Positions 17,970 through 26,754 of a stretch of DNA of 64,000 bases are shown here, piece by piece. The DNA lies in NCBI GenBank assembly GCA_965230795.1, contig OZ246020.1:2418001-2482000 (forward strand), in the 5' to 3' direction. Source of the DNA: PZPK01 sp965230795. Lineage in GTDB: Bacteria; Pseudomonadota; Gammaproteobacteria; Pseudomonadales; Oleiphilaceae. The notes beneath the pieces were generated by a model. The model was not told the origin of the DNA. It saw only the letters and a program-made list of their open reading frames with translations, and did not search any database. The position numbers and the translations under genes were made by a program. How positions within the stretch are numbered: the first letter of the stretch is position 1; every line of letters begins with the position of its first letter.

Positions 17970-19479
17970 ATTGATCACCATTTGATGGGGTTGATAGTGC
18001 AGTCTCTACAACGCTTAGCTCAGAATGTCGACGTCTGGCAGAGCCAGCCGTATAGAGTTTTTCATATCGGATACAGCTTTTTTCCCAACTGAAATCTTCT
18101 GACATACCCTGTAACTGCATCGCTTTACGTGCCGCTTTATTGCGAAACAGCTCCAACGCACGTTTAATTGCCTGAACCAGGGCTTCCGGCCTGGCTTCCT
18201 CAAAACAGAAGCCCGTCGCCTGCCCTGGATCACGAATATCATCCGGATCTATTACGGTATCTGCGAGCCCGCCGGTTTTTCTGACAATCGGCAAGGTGCC
18301 ATACCGCAGACTGTAAATCTGGTTAAGACCACATGGCTCGTAGCGCGAAGGCATCAGGAAAAAATCTGCCCCTGCTTCAATGCGGTGGGCAAGGGATTCG
18401 TCATAGCCAAGACTGACGGCCACCTGCTCCGGAAAGCGTCGAGCCAGTTTCTTCAGGGCTTCTTCGTAATAGATATCACCACTTCCAAGGACAACGATTT
18501 GAAGGTTGCTCGTCATCAGTAGAGGTATGGCGTCAATCAACAGGTCAATCCCTTTTTGATAGGCCATTCGGCACACCATGCCGAACAAGGGAATCTCTTT
18601 GTTCTCCGGCAAGCCCATTTCCGTTTGCAGAGCGCCTTTGTTCTTGGGCTTCAACTCCAGCTGTTTTGCGGAATAAGGCTGTGCGATGGCAGCATCGGAC
18701 GAAGGATCCCAGTGATCATAATCAACGCCGTTGAGTATGCCGACGAAACGCTTTCCGCGGTGCCGGAGAATGCCATCGAAGCCTTCTCCCAGTTCAGGCG
18801 TGCGAACTTCATCTGCATAGCTTGGGCTGACAGTATTCACCCAGTCCGCGTGGAGTGCGCCGGCTTTCAGAAACGAAGCCTGCTCATAGAATTCGATGCC
18901 ATCAATACTCCACCAGGCCTCCGGCAAATGCAGGTGCTCAAATTCCTCTCTTGAGAAATTGCCCTGGTAAGCCAGATTATGGATGGTAAAAACCGTAGCC
19001 GGCGCATTGCCATGCAATTGCAGCAGCGGAACGGCTAGTCCCGTCTGCCAGTCATTGCAATGCACCACATCCGGTTGCCAGTGCATCCCGAACAGGTCAC
19101 AGCCAAGTAAGGCCACAACGCGTGAAAACAGGGCAAAGCGATAGGCGCTGTCGCCCCAGGGCTTGTTATAGCTGTCAGTGTAAGGACCGCCTTCGCGATC
19201 AAACAGATCCGGGGCATCAACGAGCCATACGTCCAGCTCGTTTGAATCAGGCAAATGTGTCTTGTAAATCGTCACAGCCTTGTCATAGGCAAACACCTGT
19301 GCGGAATGAAGCTTTTCAACATCCAGATTAAGCTGCTTGATTTGCCGGTAGTAAGGCAACACCACTTTAACCTCATGGCCTCTTGAGGTCAGAGCAAGGG
19401 GCAGGCTGTGGGAAACGTCAGCCAGGCCTCCGGTTTTTATGAGGGGGTATATTTCTGACGTCGCAAAGAGTACGCGCAT
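17914..19479 (-). CDS. glgA: Glycogen synthase (ADP-glucose dependent)
   Basis: GlgA extends alpha-1,4-glucan chains from ADP-glucose. The start at 19479 gives the family N-terminus MRVLFATSEIYPLIKTGGLADV, which contains the ADP-glucose-binding KTGGLAD motif; a longer frame upstream lacks support. The GT5 C-terminal lobe contains PSRYEPCGLNQIYSLRYGTLPIVRKTGGLADTV. A polar tail of about 40 residues beyond the usual end overlaps the CBM48 gene. The gene begins 11 bases after glgB on the same strand. Confidence 0.96.
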   Translation of the reverse strand: MRVLFATSEIYPLIKTGGLADVSHSLPLALTSRGHEVKVVLPYYRQIKQLNLDVEKLHSAQVFAYDKAVTIYKTHLPDSNELDVWLVDAPDLFDREGGPYTDSYNKPWGDSAYRFALFSRVVALLGCDLFGMHWQPDVVHCNDWQTGLAVPLLQLHGNAPATVFTIHNLAYQGNFSREEFEHLHLPEAWWSIDGIEFYEQASFLKAGALHADWVNTVSPSYADEVRTPELGEGFDGILRHRGKRFVGILNGVDYDHWDPSSDAAIAQPYSAKQLELKPKNKGALQTEMGLPENKEIPLFGMVCRMAYQKGIDLLIDAIPLLMTSNLQIVVLGSGDIYYEEALKKLARRFPEQVAVSLGYDESLAHRIEAGADFFLMPSRYEPCGLNQIYSLRYGTLPIVRKTGGLADTVIDPDDIRDPGQATGFCFEEARPEALVQAIKRALELFRNKAARKAMQLQGMSEDFSWEKSCIRYEKLYTAGSARRRHSELSVVETALSTPSNGDQYEPSEKIPENKTRLQSKV

Positions 19480-19490
19480 AATCCCTGTCT

Positions 19491-21713
19491 TCAGCCCTGT
19501 CCGTTCTGTTTTTTCAATACCAGCGCTCCCAGCGGCGGTATCGAGAGACTCAAAGAATGTGGGCAGCCTGCCCAAGTAATGGTTTCGCTGTTAACACCGC
19601 CACCGTTACCAGTGTTACTGCCACCGTACAGCTCCGCGTCCGTATTCATCAGCTCACGGTAAAAGCCTGCTTCGCCAACGCCAATGCGATAGTTTTCACG
19701 GGGTACTGGAGTGAAATTCAGCAGTACGATTACCGTTTCCGTATCGGACTTGCGGCGATAGGACAGCACCGACTGGGAGCTGTCATGGCAATCGATCCAT
19801 TCGAAACCGCGGGAATCAAAATCATAGTGGTGCAGTGCGGGCTCAGAACGATAGAGCTGATTGAGGTCCGCGACCAGATTCTGAATCCCCTGATGATAAG
19901 GGTATTTCAACAAACCCCATTGGACGCTCTGGTCATAGTCCCATTCGTCATATTGAGCGATATCTCCACCCTGGAACAGCAGCTTCTTGCCCGGCTGTGT
20001 ATACATATACGCATACAGGAGCCGCAGATTAGCGAACTGCTGCCATTGGTCACCCGGCATTTTGCTTAGTAGTGAACGCTTCAGGTGTACGACTTCATCG
20101 TGGGACAAGGGCAAAATGAAGTTTTCCGAGAACGCATAAAGTAAGGCAAAAGTCAGTTTGTCATGGTGAAACTGGCGGTAGACCGGGTCCATGGACATAT
20201 ATTCCAGGCTGTCGTTCATCCAACCCATGTTCCATTTCATACTGAACCCAAGCCCGCCAAGGTAAGTTGGGCGGGATACCCCCGGCCAGGAAGTGGATTC
20301 CTCAGCCATCATCATGGCGCCGGGATAGCGCTCGTGAGCAATCGCATTGAGCTTGCGAATGAATGCGACGGCTTCAAGGTTCTCATTGCCGCCAAACTGG
20401 TTCGGACGCCATTCACCGTGTTCTCTGGAGTAATCCAGATACAGCATCGACGCCACGGCATCGACGCGCAAACCGTCAATATGAAACTCTTCGAGCCAAT
20501 ATAACGCACTGGAGATCAGGAAACTCTGAACCTCACTGCGCCCGTAATTAAAGATGAGAGTGCCCCAGTCTTTGTGCTCCCCAAGTTGTGGATCGTCGTG
20601 CTCGTATAGTGCGCTGCCATCGAAGCGCGCGAGCGCATGGTCGTCCTTGGGAAAGTGGGCCGGGACCCAGTCAACGAACACGCCAATATTGTTTTGATGA
20701 AGGAAATCCACAAAGTAAGCAAAATCGTGAGGGTCACCAAAACGACTGGTAGGAGAGAAATATCCGGTTACCTGATATCCCCAGGAACCATCAAAGGGAT
20801 ATTCGGATATGGGCATCAGCTGTACATGGGTATACCCCAGTTTTTGCATATAGGGAACCAGGCGCTCAGCCAATTCGCGATAGTTAAGAAAACCGCCCTC
20901 TTCATCCAGTTGCCAGGATCCCAGATGCAACTCGTATATGGACATGGGCTGATGTAACCAGTCAAAGTTTTGCCGTGCCTGCATCCAGCCGTGATCCTGC
21001 CAGGAATGCTCGTCGTCTCGGGGAGTCACCGAAGCCGTGGCCGGACGAATCTCTGTCTGGCGGGCAAACGGATCCATTTTGACGCGGATACTGCCATCCT
21101 GCCGGTTACGGATTTCATATTTATAGGGCTGGCCGGCGGGGACGTCAGGAATAAACAGCTCCCAGATCCCGGAGCTTCCGAGTGAGCGCATGGCGTGCAC
21201 CCTGCCGTCCCAGCCATTGAAATCGGCAATAACACTGACCCGCTCGGCATTGGGTGCCCAGACCGTAAAGTGGATACCCTGAATCCCATCTACATCCAGA
21301 TGATGAGCGCCCAAAAAGCGATAGCTATAGTAATTTTCACCCGAGTTGAACAGGTAGATATCATGATCCGTGGTGATCGGCGCGATGCGATAGGCGTCAT
21401 GGAAGCGAGCAACATGACCATCCTTGTTAACAGTCTCGAACTGGTAGTCCGTCCACGCCAGAAAGGTATCGAGCACCACTTCAAACAAATCACTGTTGGG
21501 GACACGCTTCATCGCATGGCGCTGGTTCGTCATAACGACGAACGCTTCCTCGATACCCGGACAAAACAGTCGCAATACCCATTGCCCCTCGATGGGGTGC
21601 ATACCAAGAACGGAGAATGGATCGTGATGGGTGGCCGCCAGAATACGTTGAATGCCCGCTGACGCCTCGGGGCTGATATCTGACTGAGCGTCCGCTATTG
21701 ATGCTGCCTGCAC
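19491..21713 (-). CDS. glgB: 1,4-alpha-glucan branching enzyme (GH13)
   Basis: GlgB creates alpha-1,6 branches in glycogen. The 740-residue product contains N-terminal CBM48-like modules (GMHPIEGQWVLRLFCPG and FTVWAPNAERVSVIADFNGWDGR), then the GH13 barrel. Catalytic-region motifs are visible: DGLRVDAVASMLYLDY (nucleophile Asp), MAEESTSWPGV (acid Glu) and LPLSHDEVVH. A C-terminal beta domain follows. The length matches E. coli-type branching enzymes with both N-terminal modules. It is the first gene of the glgB-glgA-CBM48 unit and diverges from glgC. Confidence 0.97.
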   Translation of the reverse strand: MQAASIADAQSDISPEASAGIQRILAATHHDPFSVLGMHPIEGQWVLRLFCPGIEEAFVVMTNQRHAMKRVPNSDLFEVVLDTFLAWTDYQFETVNKDGHVARFHDAYRIAPITTDHDIYLFNSGENYYSYRFLGAHHLDVDGIQGIHFTVWAPNAERVSVIADFNGWDGRVHAMRSLGSSGIWELFIPDVPAGQPYKYEIRNRQDGSIRVKMDPFARQTEIRPATASVTPRDDEHSWQDHGWMQARQNFDWLHQPMSIYELHLGSWQLDEEGGFLNYRELAERLVPYMQKLGYTHVQLMPISEYPFDGSWGYQVTGYFSPTSRFGDPHDFAYFVDFLHQNNIGVFVDWVPAHFPKDDHALARFDGSALYEHDDPQLGEHKDWGTLIFNYGRSEVQSFLISSALYWLEEFHIDGLRVDAVASMLYLDYSREHGEWRPNQFGGNENLEAVAFIRKLNAIAHERYPGAMMMAEESTSWPGVSRPTYLGGLGFSMKWNMGWMNDSLEYMSMDPVYRQFHHDKLTFALLYAFSENFILPLSHDEVVHLKRSLLSKMPGDQWQQFANLRLLYAYMYTQPGKKLLFQGGDIAQYDEWDYDQSVQWGLLKYPYHQGIQNLVADLNQLYRSEPALHHYDFDSRGFEWIDCHDSSQSVLSYRRKSDTETVIVLLNFTPVPRENYRIGVGEAGFYRELMNTDAELYGGSNTGNGGGVNSETITWAGCPHSLSLSIPPLGALVLKKQNGQG

Positions 21714-22185
21714 GGTTACCTTCCAGTGTATTGTGTGGTTGTTGTCAGCTGCCAGGTACTGCGTGGCGAAATCTTAGCTAGCCTTTATGTCAAAAAAATA
21801 TGTCAAAAATAAGAACAGTGTTTCTGACAACAGGCCTTCGTTTCTATTCGTTTCACATGAACAACGCGATCAACGATTGCCTTTTTATGAAATATAAACA
21901 GCGACGCTTTTCTATTATTGGTGGCCAGTCACATTTTGCTGAAGACAATCGACGAATAAGTATAGTGAGAGAAGTTTTCCTTGTAGCAATTGATATAAGT
22001 CAATTGATTTAATTTTGCCCAGGATTATCGTAATTATATGAGTTTGTTTTGACGTTCTTTGTCATAGAGCTTACACAAACTCCAAAAACAATAAAGATAC
22101 CTGGAAGGTACCTCAATGTATCTGCGTTTCCAGTAAATTCGACGAACAATGACGAACCGAGCACTGGTGAAACAAAGGTAAGGTT
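21714..22185. promoter_or_regulatory. Divergent control region between glgB and glgC
   Basis: This 472-base AT-rich stretch holds no convincing gene and must contain promoters for both glycogen operons. Short repeats are visible: ATGTCAAAAA at 21787 and again at 21800, and CAATTGAT at 21987-21994 and 22001-22008. TTGACG near 22049 could be a -35 element for glgC. An AAGGTAAGG ribosome-binding site precedes the glgC start. No binding protein can be named. Confidence 0.5.
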
Positions 22186-23466
22186 ATGAACAAGTTCACT
22201 CGCAAACGGGGCAGCCGCCGCGCCGCTGAAAGCACACTCGCTATCATACTGGCTGGAGGCAGCGGAACCCGTCTGAAATCACTGACGCGCTGGCACGCCA
22301 AGCCTGCCATCCCCTTTGGCGGAAAATTTCGGACTATCGATTTTCCCTTGTCCAACTGCATCAATTCGGACATCCGCAAGATCAATATTCTGACCCAGTA
22401 CAAGAGCCATTCTCTCAACACCCATATCCAAAAAGGCTGGAACTTTCTGCGTTCGGAATTGGGAGAGCACATTGAATGTATTCCGGCACAGCAACGAGTG
22501 AAGGACTCCTGGTACTGCGGTACCGCGGATGCTGTGTATCAGAACCTGGATATTATTGCCGACGAACAGCCCAGCAACGTTATCGTCCTGGCCGGTGATC
22601 ATGTCTACAAGATGGACTATCAGACGATGATCCTGGACCACATTAACAAAGATGCGGACATGAGTGTCGCCTGCCTTGAAGTGCCGAAAGAAGAAGCCAA
22701 GCAGTTTGGTGTCATGACCATCGACGAGCACAACTGGATCAAGCGTTTCGCCGAGAAGCCCGAGAATCCCGAAGCCATACCCGGGAATGAAGATTACGCC
22801 ATGGCCTCGATGGGCATCTACGTATTCAAGACCGAGTTTCTCTATCGTGTACTGGTTGCTGACGCCAAGAACGAACGCTCAAGCCATGACTTTGGCAAAG
22901 ACATTATCCCCGATAATCTTGCGACAGCCAGGATCTCAGCTTTTCCTTTCCGTGATTCGGAATTGGGAACGACCGGTTACTGGCGGGATGTGGGCACAAT
23001 CGACGCCTACTATGAAGCCAACATGGATCTGGTAACGGTGACGCCCCAGCTTAATCTTTATGATGAGGAGTGGCCCATCTGGACCTATCAACAGCAACTC
23101 CCTCCGGCCAAGTTTGTATTCAACGATGAGGATCGTCGCGGCATGGCCGTTGATTCCATGGTCTCCGGTGGCTGCATTGTTTCCGGGGCAATGGTTGAAC
23201 GCTCCATATTATCGAACAAAGTGCGCGTGAACAGCTTTTCCAACATCAGTGGCAGCATCATTCTGCCGGATGTGGAAATTGGCCGTAACTGCACGCTGCG
23301 CAACTGCATCATCGATCAAGGCTGCAAGATTCCACCTGGAACAAGCATCGGACTCAATCCAAAAACCGACGCCGAACGCTTTTTTGTTTCACCCGGCGGT
23401 GTCACGCTCGTTTCGAAGGAAATGCTTGGACAAGAGATGAGCAGCGCGCATGTCAACGTCGCCTAG
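22186..23466 (+). CDS. glgC: Glucose-1-phosphate adenylyltransferase
   Basis: GlgC makes ADP-glucose from glucose-1-phosphate and ATP, the committed step of bacterial glycogen synthesis. The 426-residue product has the nucleotidyltransferase loop ILAGGSGTRLKSLT, then AKPAIPFGGKFRTIDFPLSN and TQYKSHSLNTHIQ. The C-terminal part is a left-handed beta-helix. It aligns closely with the E. coli enzyme, including the AKPA segment that carries the activator-site Lys there, so allosteric control by glycolytic intermediates is likely. The 3' end overlaps the GH57 gene by 17 bases. Confidence 0.97.
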   Translation: MNKFTRKRGSRRAAESTLAIILAGGSGTRLKSLTRWHAKPAIPFGGKFRTIDFPLSNCINSDIRKINILTQYKSHSLNTHIQKGWNFLRSELGEHIECIPAQQRVKDSWYCGTADAVYQNLDIIADEQPSNVIVLAGDHVYKMDYQTMILDHINKDADMSVACLEVPKEEAKQFGVMTIDEHNWIKRFAEKPENPEAIPGNEDYAMASMGIYVFKTEFLYRVLVADAKNERSSHDFGKDIIPDNLATARISAFPFRDSELGTTGYWRDVGTIDAYYEANMDLVTVTPQLNLYDEEWPIWTYQQQLPPAKFVFNDEDRRGMAVDSMVSGGCIVSGAMVERSILSNKVRVNSFSNISGSIILPDVEIGRNCTLRNCIIDQGCKIPPGTSIGLNPKTDAERFFVSPGGVTLVSKEMLGQEMSSAHVNVA

Positions 23467-25153
23467 CGCTGCAAAAAAGCTCCGTGTGGTGCTGTATTGG
23501 CACATGCACCAGCCACAGTACCAGACGCAGCGCGACCAGATATATACGCGTCCCTGGACCTATCTCCACGGCATAAAGGATTACGTGGATATGGCCATCT
23601 ATCTGGAGCGCCATGCTGACGCCAAAGCTGTATTCAATTTCACCCCCATCCTTCTTGAGCAGATTCGCGATTACAGCTGTCAGCTTGATGATTACCTGAA
23701 ACTCGGAACGCCTTTACGGGATCCGTTGCTTGCTGCCCTGCATGATCCGGAAAACGCCTGCAAAAGTCCGCAGGCACTGGCAATAGTTGAACAATGTCTG
23801 AAAGCCAATGAGAAACATTTTATTGGCCGGTTTGAGGACTACGGAACGCTGGTCAGTATTGCCAAATCCCTGCTGAGAACGCGGGAAGCAAAGCATTACC
23901 TGAATCCGCAGTTTATGTCGGACCTGCTAACCTGGTATCACCTGGCATGGTTTGCAGAAATCAGCCGTGAGGAAGACGGCAGGTTAAGGGCATTGATCGA
24001 AAAAGCCAGCGGATACACCCGAGATGACCGGCAAAGCCTGCTTATGGCAATTGGTGAACAGATCAGCTCGATTATTCCCCGCTATCGTAAATTGCGGAAA
24101 AATGGACAGATCGAGCTTAGCCTTTCGCCCTATGCTCACCCTATCCTGCCGTTGTTGCTGGATTTCAAAAGTGGACGCGATGCCCTGCCTGATATGCCCC
24201 TGCCTGAATCCAAGGCCTATCCCGGCGGCGAAGAACGAAGCCTGTGGCACATGCAGGAAGCCCTTGCACTTTTCGAAGAATGTTTCGGCTTCAAACCCAC
24301 AGGCTGCTGGCCTTCGGAAGGTGCCGTTTGCGAACACACCCTCCGTTTACTCAATTCAATGGATTTCAAATGGGCCGCTTCGGGGCAACAGGTGCTTGAA
24401 AACAGCCTGAAAAAAAGCCACACCAAAGTTACGTCGAGAAACCATCCTTTTAAGCTCCCTGATCAGGATATACGGTGTTTCTTCCGGGACGATAATCTGT
24501 CCGACATGATCGGTTTTACTTATCAGGACTGGCACGGTGATGACGCCGTCAACAACATGGTGTATCAGCTGGAACAAATTGCTAAAAAACAGAAAGACGA
24601 AAGCGAACAAGTGGTTTCCATTATCCTGGATGGTGAAAACTGCTGGGAATATTACCCCAACAACGGCTACTACTTTTTAACAGGACTCTACGAAAAACTC
24701 GCTCACCATCCGCATCTACAGCTAACCACCTACAGTGAATGCATTGAGAACAATATCAAGGCCGTCAATTTATCCAAACTGTGTTCTGGAAGCTGGGTCT
24801 ATGGCACCTTGTCTACCTGGATTGGCGACAAAGATAAGAACAAGGCCTGGGATGCACTGGTAGAGGCGAAGCGCGTATTTGATCAATGTCTGGCATCTGG
24901 AAAACTGGATGAACGACATCGGGAGCTGGCCGTGCGTCAGCTTGCAATTTGTGAGGGTTCTGACTGGTTTTGGTGGTTTGGGGATTACAACCCTGCAGAG
25001 TCCGTCAGTGATTTCGAATCCCTGTTTCGCGAGCACTTGTCAAACCTGTATCGCCTGCTTGGAGAAGAGGTACCGGAGCATCTCAAACACGTTATGTCAC
25101 AAGGTCAGGGAAGCCCGGAAAACGCCGGCGTCATGCGCCGAGGCCAGCAATAG
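23450..25153 (+). CDS. Glycoside hydrolase family 57 alpha-glucan enzyme
   Basis: This 567-residue protein belongs to GH57, whose members are alpha-amylases, 4-alpha-glucanotransferases and branching enzymes. The N-terminal YWHMHQPQY motif is diagnostic. The catalytic Glu is probably in GCWPSEGAV and the catalytic Asp in ILDGENCWEYY. There is no signal peptide, so it acts on cytoplasmic glycogen or maltodextrin. The start lies inside glgC (17-base overlap), so expression is coupled to ADP-glucose synthesis. A GH13 branching enzyme is already encoded nearby, so an amylase or transferase role is more likely than branching. Confidence 0.9.
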   Translation: MSTSPSAAKKLRVVLYWHMHQPQYQTQRDQIYTRPWTYLHGIKDYVDMAIYLERHADAKAVFNFTPILLEQIRDYSCQLDDYLKLGTPLRDPLLAALHDPENACKSPQALAIVEQCLKANEKHFIGRFEDYGTLVSIAKSLLRTREAKHYLNPQFMSDLLTWYHLAWFAEISREEDGRLRALIEKASGYTRDDRQSLLMAIGEQISSIIPRYRKLRKNGQIELSLSPYAHPILPLLLDFKSGRDALPDMPLPESKAYPGGEERSLWHMQEALALFEECFGFKPTGCWPSEGAVCEHTLRLLNSMDFKWAASGQQVLENSLKKSHTKVTSRNHPFKLPDQDIRCFFRDDNLSDMIGFTYQDWHGDDAVNNMVYQLEQIAKKQKDESEQVVSIILDGENCWEYYPNNGYYFLTGLYEKLAHHPHLQLTTYSECIENNIKAVNLSKLCSGSWVYGTLSTWIGDKDKNKAWDALVEAKRVFDQCLASGKLDERHRELAVRQLAICEGSDWFWWFGDYNPAESVSDFESLFREHLSNLYRLLGEEVPEHLKHVMSQGQGSPENAGVMRRGQQ

Positions 25154-25184
25154 CACGTTAGCATAAGGATCAGTCTAACCAGTC

Positions 25185-26672
25185 ATGCATGATCTTTTTA
25201 AACATCGTCGCAGTGGAATACTGCTTCATCCAAGCTCTCTTCCCGGAACACAGACATCGGGAAAGCTGAACCAGGAGGCGCTCAACTTTGTCGATTTTCT
25301 GGCAGCCGCCGGTGTAACTGTCTGGCAAATTCTGCCCATTGGCCCGACCCATGACGACGGTTCTCCCTATCAAAGTTATTCGAGTCATGCACTGAATCCT
25401 TCCTTACTTGATCTCTCAATTATCAGTCACTGGAAATGTCTGCCCCCCGAACAACTCGAACATTGTCTCAACAGCAAAACGCCCCTGACCGAGGTATTCC
25501 AGTCTTTCCATCGCCATGCCGATGGACATCATCGCAAGCTCTTTGGTGACTTTCGGGAGACTCAGCGCTGGTGGCTGGATGATTACAGCCTGTATCGGAT
25601 CCTGAAAGAACAACACGCGCAACTGCCCTGGACAGAGTGGGATGAAGCATTACGTGATCGCCACCCGGCTGCACTGGAGCCGCTAAAACGCCAGGAATCT
25701 GCGCAAATCGAACTGATTGAGTTTGAGCAATTTATTCTCTATACCGCCTGGCAACAGATCAAGAACCACGCGGCGCTCAAGAATGTAATGATTTTTGGCG
25801 ACGTGCCTATCTTTGTTTCCCATGACAGCGCCGATGTTTGGGCGAATCGGGAACTCTTTGATTTGGACGAAGCCGGTTATCCTCACCATGTCGCCGGCGT
25901 ACCGCCCGATTATTTTTCTGAAACCGGACAACGATGGGGGAATCCGCTTTATCGCTGGGACGCGATGGAAAAAGACGGTTACGACTGGTGGATCAAGCGT
26001 ATCCGGCACCAGCTTAGTCTTTGCGATCTCCTCCGCATTGATCACTTTCGGGGCCTCGAAGCCTATTGGGAAATTCCCGCCACGGAGCAAACCGCCATGA
26101 ATGGCAAATGGGTCAAGGCACCGGGAGAAGCCCTATTGGCGATCTTTAAGGAACACTTCAATGGCATGCCTTTTGTCGCGGAAGATCTCGGTATTATTAC
26201 CCCGGAGGTCGACGCCTTGCGCGAAGCCTTCCATTTGCCGGGCATGAAGATTCTGCAATTCGCCTTTGATAGCGATGCATTGAACCCTTATCTGCCTCAT
26301 AACCATGAACAACGTTCGGTGATCTATACCGGCACCCACGATAACGACACCACATTGGGCTGGTACGAAGGACTGGATCCGGGCATACGTGAGCGTTGTA
26401 TGCAGTATCTGAATCACCCGGCGGACCCGATGCCCTGGCCAGTTATCCAAAGTGCATTGGCTTCTGTTGCAGCCTTAGCCATTATTCCCATGCAGGATAT
26501 TCTGGAATTGGGTAGTGAAGGCAGGATGAATACTCCGGGCACCACCGAGGGCAACTGGGCGTGGCAATTCCAGTGGAGTCAGGTAGACGAGGCACTCGCC
26601 AACCGGCTCCACTCTTTGAATAGCCTGTATGGTCGCACCATAGAAACGTGGCGCTTTACATCAAGCAGTTAA
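25185..26672 (+). CDS. malQ: 4-alpha-glucanotransferase (amylomaltase, GH77)
   Basis: MalQ transfers maltooligosaccharide units between alpha-glucans and recycles the short chains left by phosphorylase. The 495-residue product shows the GH77 N-terminus RRSGILLHPSSLPG, the nucleophile region LLRIDHFRGLEAYWEIP, the acid/base region VAEDLGIITPEV, and YTGTHDNDTTLGWY. The length matches compact bacterial amylomaltases. It follows the GH57 gene by 31 bases and completes a glgC-GH57-malQ unit. Confidence 0.95.
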   Translation: MHDLFKHRRSGILLHPSSLPGTQTSGKLNQEALNFVDFLAAAGVTVWQILPIGPTHDDGSPYQSYSSHALNPSLLDLSIISHWKCLPPEQLEHCLNSKTPLTEVFQSFHRHADGHHRKLFGDFRETQRWWLDDYSLYRILKEQHAQLPWTEWDEALRDRHPAALEPLKRQESAQIELIEFEQFILYTAWQQIKNHAALKNVMIFGDVPIFVSHDSADVWANRELFDLDEAGYPHHVAGVPPDYFSETGQRWGNPLYRWDAMEKDGYDWWIKRIRHQLSLCDLLRIDHFRGLEAYWEIPATEQTAMNGKWVKAPGEALLAIFKEHFNGMPFVAEDLGIITPEVDALREAFHLPGMKILQFAFDSDALNPYLPHNHEQRSVIYTGTHDNDTTLGWYEGLDPGIRERCMQYLNHPADPMPWPVIQSALASVAALAIIPMQDILELGSEGRMNTPGTTEGNWAWQFQWSQVDEALANRLHSLNSLYGRTIETWRFTSSS

Positions 26673-26754
26673 GTAGCCGATGTAAAGCTCACGCAAACAC
26701 CAACCATAACCGTCGTTTGCAGTCGTAAGCTATTTCAGTCGATGAGGAAACACC

